Below are positions 16,255 through 24,226 of a stretch of DNA of 64,000 nucleotides, in pieces; within the stretch, counting starts at the first letter, position 1, and each line of letters begins with the position of its first letter. The stretch is from Halorubrum sp. 2020YC2 (GTDB lineage: Archaea > Halobacteriota > Halobacteria > Halobacteriales > Haloferacaceae): contig NZ_CP076019.1 of the NCBI RefSeq assembly GCF_018623055.1, positions 1,798,001 through 1,862,000 of the forward strand. The letters run 5' to 3'. The notes under the pieces were generated by a model, which saw nothing but the letters and a program-made list of their open reading frames with translations, was not told the DNA's origin and did no database searches. The position numbers and the translations under genes are program-made.

Positions 16255-18700
16255 ACGCGCCATCAGAGAGCGCATCGACGACGCCGCGACCGCCGTCGGC
16301 CCGGTCTGGCCGATCCACTCGTTCGTGACCGCAAACCCGCTTTCCGGCTTCGAGGACCGGCCCTTCTCCGAGGCCGTGTCCCTGGCGGCCGACCGCCTCG
16401 GCGGTCGCGGCTACCCGAGCCCGGAGACGTTCCGGGCGGCCCTCGACGACGGCCGGATCGACCCCGAACTCCTCGACGCGGAGCTGACCGAACGGGGGTA
16501 CGAGGCCGACCCCGAGACCCTGCTGGACCGGACGGAGAGCGGCGCCGAGAGCGGGAATCCGACCGGCACCGAGACCCGAGGGCCGTCCGGTGGCGACGAG
16601 GCGGAGCACCCGGGCGTCGAGCGGGTCGACCGCGTGCTCTCGAAGTGGCTGTCGGCGTTCCTCGACGAGGGGCAGGCAGAGTGGTCGATGCCGAACCGGG
16701 AGGACGGGTTCTACGACGCCTTCCGCTCGGTGGCGCCGTACGACGACGAGATACCCGAAAAGGGCCTCGCGGCCGATCTGCCGGCGTCGCCTATCGACGC
16801 CGTCGAGTCCGTGCTGGGGCCGTACCCCGAGGGGAGATGGGGGTCGGTCTTCGAGGCGCAACTCGCCGCGCTCCCGGGGTGGACCGGCCTGATCAAGCGC
16901 CGCGCCGCGGACGACGGCGCGTGGCAGTCCGCGCACCCGATCACGCTCGAAGGGTACCTCGCGGTCCGGCTCGCCCTGCTCGACGCCTTCGACGTCGACG
17001 TCGCGCCACCGCCCGAATCGGGTGACAGCGAGGCCGAGACCGCCGACGAGCCGGCCGACGCGTTCCTGAGCGCGTGGGAGGCGAGCTACCGCGGCGAACT
17101 CGTCGACCGGGTCGCGGCCGAGAGCGAGGCCCGCGGCGAGGCGGCCGACGCCCGCGTCGACGGCGGCGCGTCGGGGCGGCCGGACGCGCAACTGGTCTTC
17201 TGTATCGACACGCGCTCGGAGGTTGTCCGGCGGCACATCGAGGCGACGGGCGACTACGAGACCCACGGGTACGCCGGCTTCTTCGGCGTCCCGATGGAGT
17301 ACCGCGGGTACGACGCCGACGCGTCGGTCGACGCGTGTCCCCCCATCGTCGACGCCCAACACCGGATCTCCGAGGTGCCGACCGACGGGGACGCGCGGGC
17401 CAGCCGCGACCGCTTGGCTAGCCTTCGCGAGGCCGCCGGCGACGTGGTCGAGGCGCTGAAGTCCAACCCCGCCACCGCGTTCAGCTTCGTCGAGGGCGCC
17501 GGGAGCGGGTACGGAGTCGCGCTCGCGGCCCGCACCCTCCTCCCCGGGCGGGTGTACGACGTGCTCGGCGCCGCCGACGACTCGACGCCCGACGACCACG
17601 AGTTCTGCGAGCCGGGCGTCCACGACCACGACGACTCCGGGGTGGGCCTCCCGGTAGGACTGACCCGCGACGAGAGGGTCGAGTACGCCGCGACCGCCTT
17701 CGAGTTGATGGGCTGGGAGGCGTTCGGGCGGCTCGTCGTCTTCGCCGGCCACGCGGCCGAGACGGCCAACAACCCCTACGGCTCCAGCCTCGACTGCGGC
17801 GCCTGCGCCGGCAACCCGGGCGGACCGAACGCCCGCGTGCTCGCGGCGATCTGTAACGACCCCGAGGTGAAGGCGGGCCTGCGCGAGCGCGGCCACGACG
17901 TGCCGGACGACACCGTCTTCCTCGCGGCCGAGCACAACACGACGACCGACGAGATAGCGCTGTACGACGGCGACGTGCCCGACTCGCACGCCGAGGACCT
18001 CGCCCGGTTGCGCGCGGACCTCGACGCCGCGCGCGAAGGCGCGGCGGCCGAGCGGACCGGGTCGGACTCCGGAGACGCGGCCGTTCGCGAGACCGAGCGC
18101 CGCGCCGGCGACTGGGCCGAGACGCGCCCGGAGTGGGGGCTGGCCGGAAACGCCGGGTTCGTCGTCGGGCCCCGCGAACTGACGAGCGACCTCGACCTCG
18201 ACGGGCGGGCCTTCCTCCACTCGTACGACTGGGAGACCGACCCCGAGGGCGACGCGCTCGAAGCTATCCTCGCCGGGCCGATGGTCGTCACCCAGTGGAT
18301 CAACGCGCAGTACTACTTCTCGACGGTCGACAACGCGGCGTACGGGAGCGGGTCGAAGGTGACCCACAACCCCGTCGGGAACGTCGGCGTCCATCAGGGC
18401 AACGGCGGCGACCTGATGACCGGCCTCCCCCTCCAGTCGGTCATGGCCGCGGCCGACGAGCCGTACCACCAGCCGCTCCGCCTCTCGACGGTCCTCCACG
18501 CGCCGGTCGACCGCGTCACCGAGGTCTTAGCCGACAACGAGGGGGTGGCCGAACTGCTGGACAACGACTGGCTCTCGCTGACGGTCGTCGACCCGACGCA
18601 AGAGCACCGCGCGTTCCACTACGAGTCGGACTTAGAGTGGACGTCGCCGTCCGGGTCCGAGCGGACCGAGGCGCCGGCCGCCGCCGTCGCGGACGACTGA
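16244..18700 (+). CDS. dabA: DabA-like carbonic-anhydrase-type subunit (DUF2309/UPF0753)
   Basis: Large soluble subunit, 818 aa, of a DAB inorganic-carbon accumulation complex. The beta-carbonic-anhydrase-like zinc site is visible: C320 and D322 in LVFCIDTRSE, H503 in VFAGHAAE and C518 in SSLDCGACAGNPGG, matching the Cys-Asp-His-Cys set known for DabA. ANPYGSS-like and NVGVHQGNGGDLMTGLPLQSV segments near the C-terminus are also family features. An acidic insertion at 98-122 and one at 258-272 look halophilic. It works with the membrane subunit encoded just upstream. Confidence 0.93.
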   Translation: MSTERAIRERIDDAATAVGPVWPIHSFVTANPLSGFEDRPFSEAVSLAADRLGGRGYPSPETFRAALDDGRIDPELLDAELTERGYEADPETLLDRTESGAESGNPTGTETRGPSGGDEAEHPGVERVDRVLSKWLSAFLDEGQAEWSMPNREDGFYDAFRSVAPYDDEIPEKGLAADLPASPIDAVESVLGPYPEGRWGSVFEAQLAALPGWTGLIKRRAADDGAWQSAHPITLEGYLAVRLALLDAFDVDVAPPPESGDSEAETADEPADAFLSAWEASYRGELVDRVAAESEARGEAADARVDGGASGRPDAQLVFCIDTRSEVVRRHIEATGDYETHGYAGFFGVPMEYRGYDADASVDACPPIVDAQHRISEVPTDGDARASRDRLASLREAAGDVVEALKSNPATAFSFVEGAGSGYGVALAARTLLPGRVYDVLGAADDSTPDDHEFCEPGVHDHDDSGVGLPVGLTRDERVEYAATAFELMGWEAFGRLVVFAGHAAETANNPYGSSLDCGACAGNPGGPNARVLAAICNDPEVKAGLRERGHDVPDDTVFLAAEHNTTTDEIALYDGDVPDSHAEDLARLRADLDAAREGAAAERTGSDSGDAAVRETERRAGDWAETRPEWGLAGNAGFVVGPRELTSDLDLDGRAFLHSYDWETDPEGDALEAILAGPMVVTQWINAQYYFSTVDNAAYGSGSKVTHNPVGNVGVHQGNGGDLMTGLPLQSVMAAADEPYHQPLRLSTVLHAPVDRVTEVLADNEGVAELLDNDWLSLTVVDPTQEHRAFHYESDLEWTSPSGSERTEAPAAAVADD

Positions 18701-18745
18701 GTCCGCGCTCGGCAGCCGGCGCCAGCGGATTCCGTTGCCGCGGGG

Positions 18746-18886
18746 TATCAAAAGGGGCACACGGCCCGGGAGGACGGCAGCGCGTTCGGGCTGTCGATCG
18801 TCGAGCGGATCGTCGACGCGCACGGCTGGGAGATCCGCGCCGCCGGCGACGCGACCGGCGGCGCCCGGTTCGAGATCACGACCTGA
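18746..18886 (+). pseudogene. Remnant of a sensor histidine kinase (C-terminal ATPase end)
   Basis: Forty-seven codons, open to TGA, translate as the last part of a HATPase domain: GHTAREDGSAFGLSIVERIV (ATP-lid and G2 box) then DAHGWEIRAAGDATGGARFEITT, close to the standard end of haloarchaeal kinases. There is no start codon, histidine box, N or G1 box upstream; the reading frame begins 45 bases after the dabA stop. This is a truncated relic left by deletion, not a functional gene. Confidence 0.8.
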
Positions 18887-18920
18887 GAAGGGGATCTGGG
18901 CCGGACCGACCGATGGCGAG

Positions 18921-19265
18921 TCAGACGCCGGGGACGCCGAACGCGCTGATACTGAGGCCGAGCACGCCGTTCAGGACCGCGATGACGACCAGCGCGGCCG
19001 CCCACGCGACCAGCCCCATGATCGCGGCGTCCTTCCAGCCGCCGGGGTACCGCCAGTTGATAACCCACACCCACGCGATCAGCGCGACCAGCGACCCGAT
19101 CAGGGGGATCAGCGACCCGATCGCCCACGCGAGAGCGCCGAAGAGCGCCGTGACCACCGCGTGCGAGTAGTCGTCGACGCCCGCGACGACGCGACCGCTG
19201 ATATAAATCCCCAGTCCACCGACCAGCAGCGCCACGACGAACGAGACGATAGCTCCGAGAACCAT
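18921..19265 (-). CDS. Small membrane protein, three to four helices, function unknown
   Basis: A 114-aa protein starting MVLGAIVSFVVALLVGGLGIYISGRVVAG, followed by hydrophobic segments around residues 38-65 and 85-110 and a short WVWVINWRYPGGWKD loop. No catalytic residues. The start was chosen at the ATG immediately before the first helix, as the upstream extension is polar and non-conserved-looking. It converges on the histidine kinase remnant. Family not recognised. Confidence 0.7.
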   Translation of the reverse strand: MVLGAIVSFVVALLVGGLGIYISGRVVAGVDDYSHAVVTALFGALAWAIGSLIPLIGSLVALIAWVWVINWRYPGGWKDAAIMGLVAWAAALVVIAVLNGVLGLSISAFGVPGV

Positions 19266-19379
19266 GTGTCCGCCGTCTCGGGTCGGACGGATATAGCAGG
19301 GGGACAGCGTTCCCCGGAGTGACACGTTCCCGGCGCAGGGTCGACCGGGCTACGACCCCGGACCGGCGCCGGGTCCCGC

Positions 19380-20054
19380 TCAGTACAGCAGTTCGTCGTC
19401 GTTCTCGATCATGTACAGCGAGCGGGCGGCGATGTTGACCGCGTGGTCCCCGACCCGTTCGAGGTCGCGGATCGTCAGGAGGAGCCGCGAGACGTTTCGC
19501 ATCGTCGCCTCCACGTCCTCGTCGTCGCGGAGTTCGTCGCGCTCGATCAGGTCGCGGACGACGAGGTCGCTCGCGGCCTCGCAGGCGGCGTCGACGTCGT
19601 CGTCGGCCTCCGCGACGGCGTGACAGCGATCGGGGTCCGACTCCGCGTACGCCGCCATCGCCTCCTCGAGCATCGCCAGCGTGTCGTCACCGATGCGCTG
19701 GACGTCGACGTCGGGGAACACCTCTCTGTCGGCCTGTTTGGCGTACTCCCCGAGGTTCGTCGCTAAGTCCGCGATCCGTTCGAGGTCGGTGATGATCTTG
19801 AACGACGCCGCGATGAACCGCAGGTCGCCGGCGACCGGCTGCTGGAGCGCGATGAGGTCCGTACACTGCCCCTCTAACTCGAGGTAGAGGTCGTTGATCT
19901 CGGCGTCGCCGGTGATCACTTCCTCGCCCAGTTCGCCGTCCTGCCGTTCGAGGGCGTCGAGGCCCTTGCGGAGCCGCTCCGCGACCACCTCGCTCATGTA
20001 GAGGACGTCGTCGCGGAGCCCCTCCAGTTTCGTCTGGTACTGTTCGCGTGGCAT
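19380..20054 (-). CDS. phoU: PhoU-domain phosphate-uptake regulator
   Basis: Two PhoU three-helix bundles in 224 aa. Each carries the metal-binding pattern: DLERIADLATNLGEYAK (first repeat) and DLERVGDHAVNIAARS (second). It controls the Pst phosphate transporter and related signalling in the cytoplasm. No pst genes are within the window, so it is either a solitary paralogue or at the end of its regulon's dispersed set. The start at MPREQYQTKLEGLRDDV matches the family. Confidence 0.9.
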   Translation of the reverse strand: MPREQYQTKLEGLRDDVLYMSEVVAERLRKGLDALERQDGELGEEVITGDAEINDLYLELEGQCTDLIALQQPVAGDLRFIAASFKIITDLERIADLATNLGEYAKQADREVFPDVDVQRIGDDTLAMLEEAMAAYAESDPDRCHAVAEADDDVDAACEAASDLVVRDLIERDELRDDEDVEATMRNVSRLLLTIRDLERVGDHAVNIAARSLYMIENDDELLY

Positions 20055-20232
20055 CGTGTTGGCGTATCCGCCACGCCGGACGCACAAAAACACGTCGGCG
20101 GGGGCGGTCCGGCTGCCCGTCCGTCCATCTGCGAGTCGGAGATCACCGGGTCGGTCCGCTGCGCCCGTCGTCGCCCCGCCGGTCCCGCGGTCGAGCGAAG
20201 CGTTCAAACCCCGCCGCGACGACGGCCCGGAC

Positions 20233-20367
20233 ATGCAGCTCATGGAAGACATCGTCCTCGACGAGAACGAGGAGGCGCTCGCGCCCGCGGTCGTGATCGC
20301 GACGGTCGCGCTCCTCGCGGTGTTCGTCGTCGGAGTCCTGGTCTCGGTCGTCGGTCTCGTCGTCTGA
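20233..20367 (+). CDS. Single-helix small membrane protein, 44 aa
   Basis: Short acidic N-terminus (MQLMEDIVLDENEEALAPA) followed by one long hydrophobic helix (VVIATVALLAVFVVGVLVSVVGLVV) ending at the stop. An internal ATG three codons in is an equally good start. No family recognised; likely a membrane-anchored small protein. Third-position GC fits the genome. Confidence 0.55.
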   Translation: MQLMEDIVLDENEEALAPAVVIATVALLAVFVVGVLVSVVGLVV

Positions 20368-20463
20368 CCGGCCTCGTTCCGGCGGCGGAGCGACGCCGGA
20401 ACGGCGCCGGAGCGGCGGTGCCCGGCCCCGACGCTTTTAGTCCCCCCGCCGGGAGAGGCCGGC

Positions 20464-21189
20464 ATGGACCGCCGGATACTCGCTGACCTCCTCGACCGCA
20501 ACGACGACCACGTCGCTGCGCTCGCCCCCGGCGCCTTCGACCGCCACCGCGACGACCAGCGCCCCGGCGTGGTCTCCGTCTGCTGTTCCGACTCGCGCGT
20601 CTCCCAAGAGGGGATGTTCGCGGTCGACGAGCCGGGGTACCTCTTCACCTCCGGCGCCATCGGCAACAGCGTGAGCGCGCTCGTCGACGGCGAGCGCGTC
20701 CTCGACGGGAGCGTGGCGTACCCGCTGGGTCACACCCACACCGAGGTGCTCGCCGTGGTCGGACACACCGGGTGCGGCGCGGTCGGCGCCGCGCTCGCCG
20801 CGGCTCGCACCGGAGAGTTCCCGGCCGAGCCGGGCGTCCGCGCCGACGTTAAGTCGCTGCTGCCGATCGTCGAGGCCGGGCTGGACGACCCGGCCGTCCG
20901 CGGCGACGACGGCGGGGCGGGGGAGAGAGACATCGGCGACCCGGGCGGCGGCGCCTCGGTCCGCGACAGGCTCGTCGAGTACAACGTCCACGAGCAGGTC
21001 GCGTTCGCCCGCGAGAGCGAGGAGGCGGCCGACGCGATGGTGTACGGCTTCGTCTACGACCTCCACGGCGTCTACGGCGACCGCGACGGGGCCGTCTACC
21101 TCGTCAACGCCGACGGCGAGCGCGACCCCGCGGCGCTGCGCGAACTCGTCGGGGACGCGCGCGCGGACCGCGTGGCGACGCTCCTGTAG
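20464..21189 (+). CDS. Beta-type carbonic anhydrase
   Basis: Zinc enzyme interconverting CO2 and bicarbonate, 241 aa. The beta-class site is complete: C41-x-D43-x-R45 in VCCSDSRVS and H101-x2-C104 in VVGHTGCGAVGA. FTSGAIGN is the conserved strand beside the site. An acidic, glycine-rich insertion at ~155-172 is halophile-specific. A TATA-like CTTTTAG lies at 20434-20440, 27 bases before ATG. It lies 1.8 kb from dabA, and together they suggest a bicarbonate-supply function for carboxylases. Confidence 0.93.
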   Translation: MDRRILADLLDRNDDHVAALAPGAFDRHRDDQRPGVVSVCCSDSRVSQEGMFAVDEPGYLFTSGAIGNSVSALVDGERVLDGSVAYPLGHTHTEVLAVVGHTGCGAVGAALAAARTGEFPAEPGVRADVKSLLPIVEAGLDDPAVRGDDGGAGERDIGDPGGGASVRDRLVEYNVHEQVAFARESEEAADAMVYGFVYDLHGVYGDRDGAVYLVNADGERDPAALRELVGDARADRVATLL

Positions 21190-21285
21190 CGGGGCAGACC
21201 GCTCTCGACGCGCCGTTCGGCGCGCCGCGGACCGGGAGCGCCGCATCCGACAACCGTTTCACCGCGACGCCCGAAGCGAGTTCAA

Positions 21286-22521
21286 ATGGACCGACGCGTC
21301 CTGTTCGCGGCGCTGATCCTGTTCGCCGGCGGCGCGACCGGCGTCGGCGTGGCGCTCTTCGCGTTCGTCGGCGTCGACGACGCCACCACGGAGACGACGG
21401 TCGTCTGGGAGTCCGAACCGGCCGCCGGCGACGACGGCACCGGCGCCGTGGTCGCGACGGTCGACGGGGACCCCCTCCTCCTCCGACCCGCGGTCGAAAA
21501 CGGGTCGCGAGTCGTCAACGCCACCGTCGTCGGGACCGACGAGACCGCTTGGACCGTCCCGGTCTCCGGGCCGGACGCGGAGCGCGGCGGCGGGAACGGG
21601 AGCGACGACGCCCCGGTCGGCGTCAGCGGACTCACCGTGGGGACTCTCGCCGGCGACCCGGTCGTGGCGCTCACGACGGCGCCGGGGGAACTCGTCGTCG
21701 TCGACGCGACCGACGGGACGGAGCGGTTCGCGGTCGACCTCGGCGGGGACGGCGGAGTCCGGCCCGCGACCGGCGACCTCACCGGCGACGGGAGCCAAGA
21801 GGTCGCCGCGGTCGCGGGCGACGGAACGGTCCGCGTCGTCGACGGCGACGGGGACCCCGTCGCGGAGGCCTCGCTGCCGGGCGAGGTGGACCGTCGACCC
21901 CTCGTCGTCGAGCCGGACGCCGAGGCGGACGAGCGCGGCGGACTCGCGGTGCTGACGACCGCGGGCGACCCCGCGACGGTCCACATGCTCGACGCGAGCG
22001 GCGCGACGCGGTGGACGACCGAGCCGAGCGTGAACCCGCTGAGCTGGAACGCGGCGGACAGCCGCGACGGGCCCGTGCTGGCGCTCGGCGGCGCGAACGG
22101 AGACATCGAGACCGTCGAGGCGAGCGACGGGTCGGACCGGTACGAGGTCAAGTTACAGGACCGCCCGATCGCCGTCGGGGACGCGGACCCCGGCCGGGTG
22201 TACGTCGGCGGCTCCGGCAGCGTGTGGGCGGTCGACCTCCTCGACGGCGAGGTGGTCTGGAAACAGCAGTACGGCGCGTCGACTCGGATCAACGAGCCGC
22301 GCATGGGCGACGTCGACGGCGACGGCGAACTCGCCCCGGTCACGGTCAACCGCGGCGGCGAAGTCCTCGCGATGACGCAGGGTAGCGACGTGATCGCGCG
22401 CGGCGACGCCGGCGAGGTCGTCGCCTACGGCGGCCCCCTGTTTGCCGACGTCACGGGCGACGGCGGTGACGAGGTGATCGTGGTGGCGGACGACGGGACC
22501 GCGATCGCCGTCGACACCTGA
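21286..22521 (+). CDS. Membrane-anchored beta-propeller (PQQ/FG-GAP-like) protein
   Basis: A 411-aa protein with one N-terminal hydrophobic segment (residues 5-28, VLFAALILFAGGATGVGVAL), then an extracellular repeat domain. Repeated units such as TGDLTGDGSQEVAAVAGDGTVRVV, MGDVDGDGELAPVTVNRGG and FADVTGDGGDEVIVVADDGTAI are Ca-binding FG-GAP/propeller blades, and VYVGGSGSVWAVDLLDGEVVWKQ is a PQQ-type blade. Probably a surface binding or scaffold protein; no enzymatic residues are seen. Confidence 0.75.
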   Translation: MDRRVLFAALILFAGGATGVGVALFAFVGVDDATTETTVVWESEPAAGDDGTGAVVATVDGDPLLLRPAVENGSRVVNATVVGTDETAWTVPVSGPDAERGGGNGSDDAPVGVSGLTVGTLAGDPVVALTTAPGELVVVDATDGTERFAVDLGGDGGVRPATGDLTGDGSQEVAAVAGDGTVRVVDGDGDPVAEASLPGEVDRRPLVVEPDAEADERGGLAVLTTAGDPATVHMLDASGATRWTTEPSVNPLSWNAADSRDGPVLALGGANGDIETVEASDGSDRYEVKLQDRPIAVGDADPGRVYVGGSGSVWAVDLLDGEVVWKQQYGASTRINEPRMGDVDGDGELAPVTVNRGGEVLAMTQGSDVIARGDAGEVVAYGGPLFADVTGDGGDEVIVVADDGTAIAVDT

Positions 22522-22678
22522 GCCGGCGGCGGCGATCCGGGCGGTTATTACTGGTTCAGATCCGGAAAACGGACGACTGCGTGGTGTTCTCTGCTGTGAT
22601 TCACCGGAAACGCGGTGTGTCGGCTGAGCGAGGACTCGACGGACGGCGGCGAAAAGTGAAAGTCCGAAGGCGGCCGCG

Positions 22679-23158
22679 TCAGTGGTCTTCTTCCTCGTAC
22701 ACCCACGCGGCGGTGTCGAGGTCGTAGTCGACGAGTTCGTCGTCGTCGAAGAACAGGTCGATCTCGCGTTCGTTGGCGCCCTCGTCCTCGTGGTCCGACG
22801 CGTGGATCACGTTGTGGCCGAGGTCGAGACCGAAGTCGCCGCGGATCGTGCCCGGGGCGGACTCGGTCGGGTCGGTCTGGCCGACCATCGCGCGGACCTG
22901 TCGGGTCGCGTCCGCGCCCTCCCACACCATCGCGAAGACGGGGCCGGAGGTGATGAAGTCGACGAGACCGTCGAAGAACGGCTTGTCCTCGTGCTCGCCG
23001 TAGTGCTCCTTCGCGAGCGCCTCGTCCAGCTGGACGAACTTGCCGGCGACGAGCTTGAGCCCGCGGTCCTCGAAGCGAGAGACGATCTCGCCGATGAGAC
23101 CGCGCTGGACGCCGTCGGGCTTCACCATCACGAAGGTGCGCTCGTCGTGGTGGCTCAC
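22679..23158 (-). CDS. ndk: Nucleoside diphosphate kinase
   Basis: Transfers phosphate between NTPs and NDPs through a phosphohistidine. It has 159 aa. [18 protein letters not shown] is the N-terminal signature and the active-site His is in GHNVIHASD. It uses a GTG start at 23156-23158, which overlaps the rpl24e stop by 4 bp (GTGA); the next ATG would remove the first beta strand. It is the last gene of the rpl7ae operon. An acidic C-terminal extension follows the core. Confidence 0.96.
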   Translation of the reverse strand: MSHHDERTFVMVKPDGVQRGLIGEIVSRFEDRGLKLVAGKFVQLDEALAKEHYGEHEDKPFFDGLVDFITSGPVFAMVWEGADATRQVRAMVGQTDPTESAPGTIRGDFGLDLGHNVIHASDHEDEGANEREIDLFFDDDELVDYDLDTAAWVYEEEDH

Positions 23159-23349
23159 TGGTCGTCGCCTCCCGCGCGGTGGCCCTCCTCGGTCCACTCG
23201 ACGTCGCGCGCCTCGCGGCCGAGGAAGTAGTTCTTCTCCGCCTTCGAGTCGACGAAGTGGAGGATCTGTCCGTCTTTCTTCACGTACATCGTGCCCGTGC
23301 CGGGCTCGATCTCCTCGCCGCTGTAATCGCAGGTGCGTGTCTCGACCAT
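23155..23349 (-). CDS. rpl24e: Ribosomal protein L24e, zinc-finger residues lost
   Basis: A 64-aa large-subunit protein: [46 protein letters not shown]. In zinc-binding L24e the pattern is CDYCG...HFCSSKC. Here only the first cysteine remains, while the fold-defining [16 protein letters not shown] and LGREAR-W segments are intact, so the zinc knuckle is replaced by ordinary packing. Coupled to ndk by a 4-bp overlap and three bases behind rps28e. Confidence 0.95.
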   Translation of the reverse strand: MVETRTCDYSGEEIEPGTGTMYVKKDGQILHFVDSKAEKNYFLGREARDVEWTEEGHRAGGDDQ

Positions 23350-23352
23350 TGG

Positions 23353-23577
23353 TTATCGGCCTCCGATGGAGTCGGCGTCGCGCTGGGTCTCCCGCAGCTG
23401 GAGCACGTCGCCCAGACGGACGGGACCCAGGACGTTCCGGGTGATGATCCGGCCCTGGTTCGATCCCTCCTGGATGCGGCACTTGACCTGCATGGCCTCG
23501 CCGTGCATCCCGGTCTTGCCGACGACCTCGATGACCTCCGCGGTCGTCGAGTCGCCGGTGCCCTCTTCTGCGCTCAT
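23353..23577 (-). CDS. rps28e: Ribosomal protein S28e
   Basis: A 74-aa small-subunit protein with the S28e core [25 protein letters not shown], then [26 protein letters not shown]. Located between rpl7ae and rpl24e, the usual archaeal order, with gaps of 6 and 3 bases. Confidence 0.97.
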   Translation of the reverse strand: MSAEEGTGDSTTAEVIEVVGKTGMHGEAMQVKCRIQEGSNQGRIITRNVLGPVRLGDVLQLRETQRDADSIGGR

Positions 23578-23583
23578 GGGAGG

Positions 23584-23946
23584 TTATCGGAGCTCCGCGA
23601 CCTTCTCGCCGATGTCCTCGACGTCGTCGGCGGCGTCGCCGGCGTCGACGACGGCGGCGGCGGCCGAGCCGACTTCGAGACCGGCGGCCTGGCCGACCTC
23701 GTCCTGCGTGTCGACAAAGGCGACCGGAATCCCCTTCTCCTCGGCGAGTTCGGGGAGGTGCATCACGATCTCCTCGGGGGAGACGTCCTCAGCGACGATA
23801 ACGAGATCCGCGTTGCCGCGCTCGACGGCCTTGGTGGTCTCGTTGGTTCCTTTCTTTACTGTACCGGTGTCTCGGGCGACCTCGAGCGCTTCGAGGGATC
23901 GCTCCGCGAGGTCCGCTGGGGTGTCGTAGTCTACGTAAACGGGCAT
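23584..23946 (-). CDS. rpl7ae: Ribosomal protein L7Ae
   Basis: A 120-aa kink-turn-binding protein: part of the 50S subunit and also of box C/D and H/ACA RNPs and RNase P in archaea. The RNA-binding signature is [45 protein letters not shown]. First gene of the rpl7ae-rps28e-rpl24e-ndk operon. Confidence 0.97.
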   Translation of the reverse strand: MPVYVDYDTPADLAERSLEALEVARDTGTVKKGTNETTKAVERGNADLVIVAEDVSPEEIVMHLPELAEEKGIPVAFVDTQDEVGQAAGLEVGSAAAAVVDAGDAADDVEDIGEKVAELR

Positions 23947-24060
23947 ATGTTGTTCACCTATCCTCCGTGCGGGCTCGCGTGCCCGTCCCGTGGTCGGTCC
24001 CTAACGGAACGGCACATCATCAACCCCACAGAGGCTGTGCCCCGTCGTAGTCCGGACATC

Positions 24061-24068
24061 CATAAAAG
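24061..24068 (-). promoter_or_regulatory. Promoter of the rpl7ae operon
   Basis: CTTTTATG on the minus strand is the only TATA-like element upstream of rpl7ae. Its position, ~115 bases before the ATG, implies a leader of about 90 nt. L7Ae autoregulates some of its own mRNAs through kink-turns; no clear kink-turn was identified here by eye. Confidence 0.45.
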
Positions 24069-24226
24069 CGCTTTCAATGTCCTGCGCGTGTGCGAGCGGG
24101 GATCACGGGGCGGAATAGCGGGCGGGGTCGCAGTCGAGGCCGCGGAGACGACGGCGACGGCGCTCGCCGGCGCCGGGCCGACTCCGCGCTTTTTAAGCAT
24201 CGCTCGCCCCTCCCGTCCGACATCGA

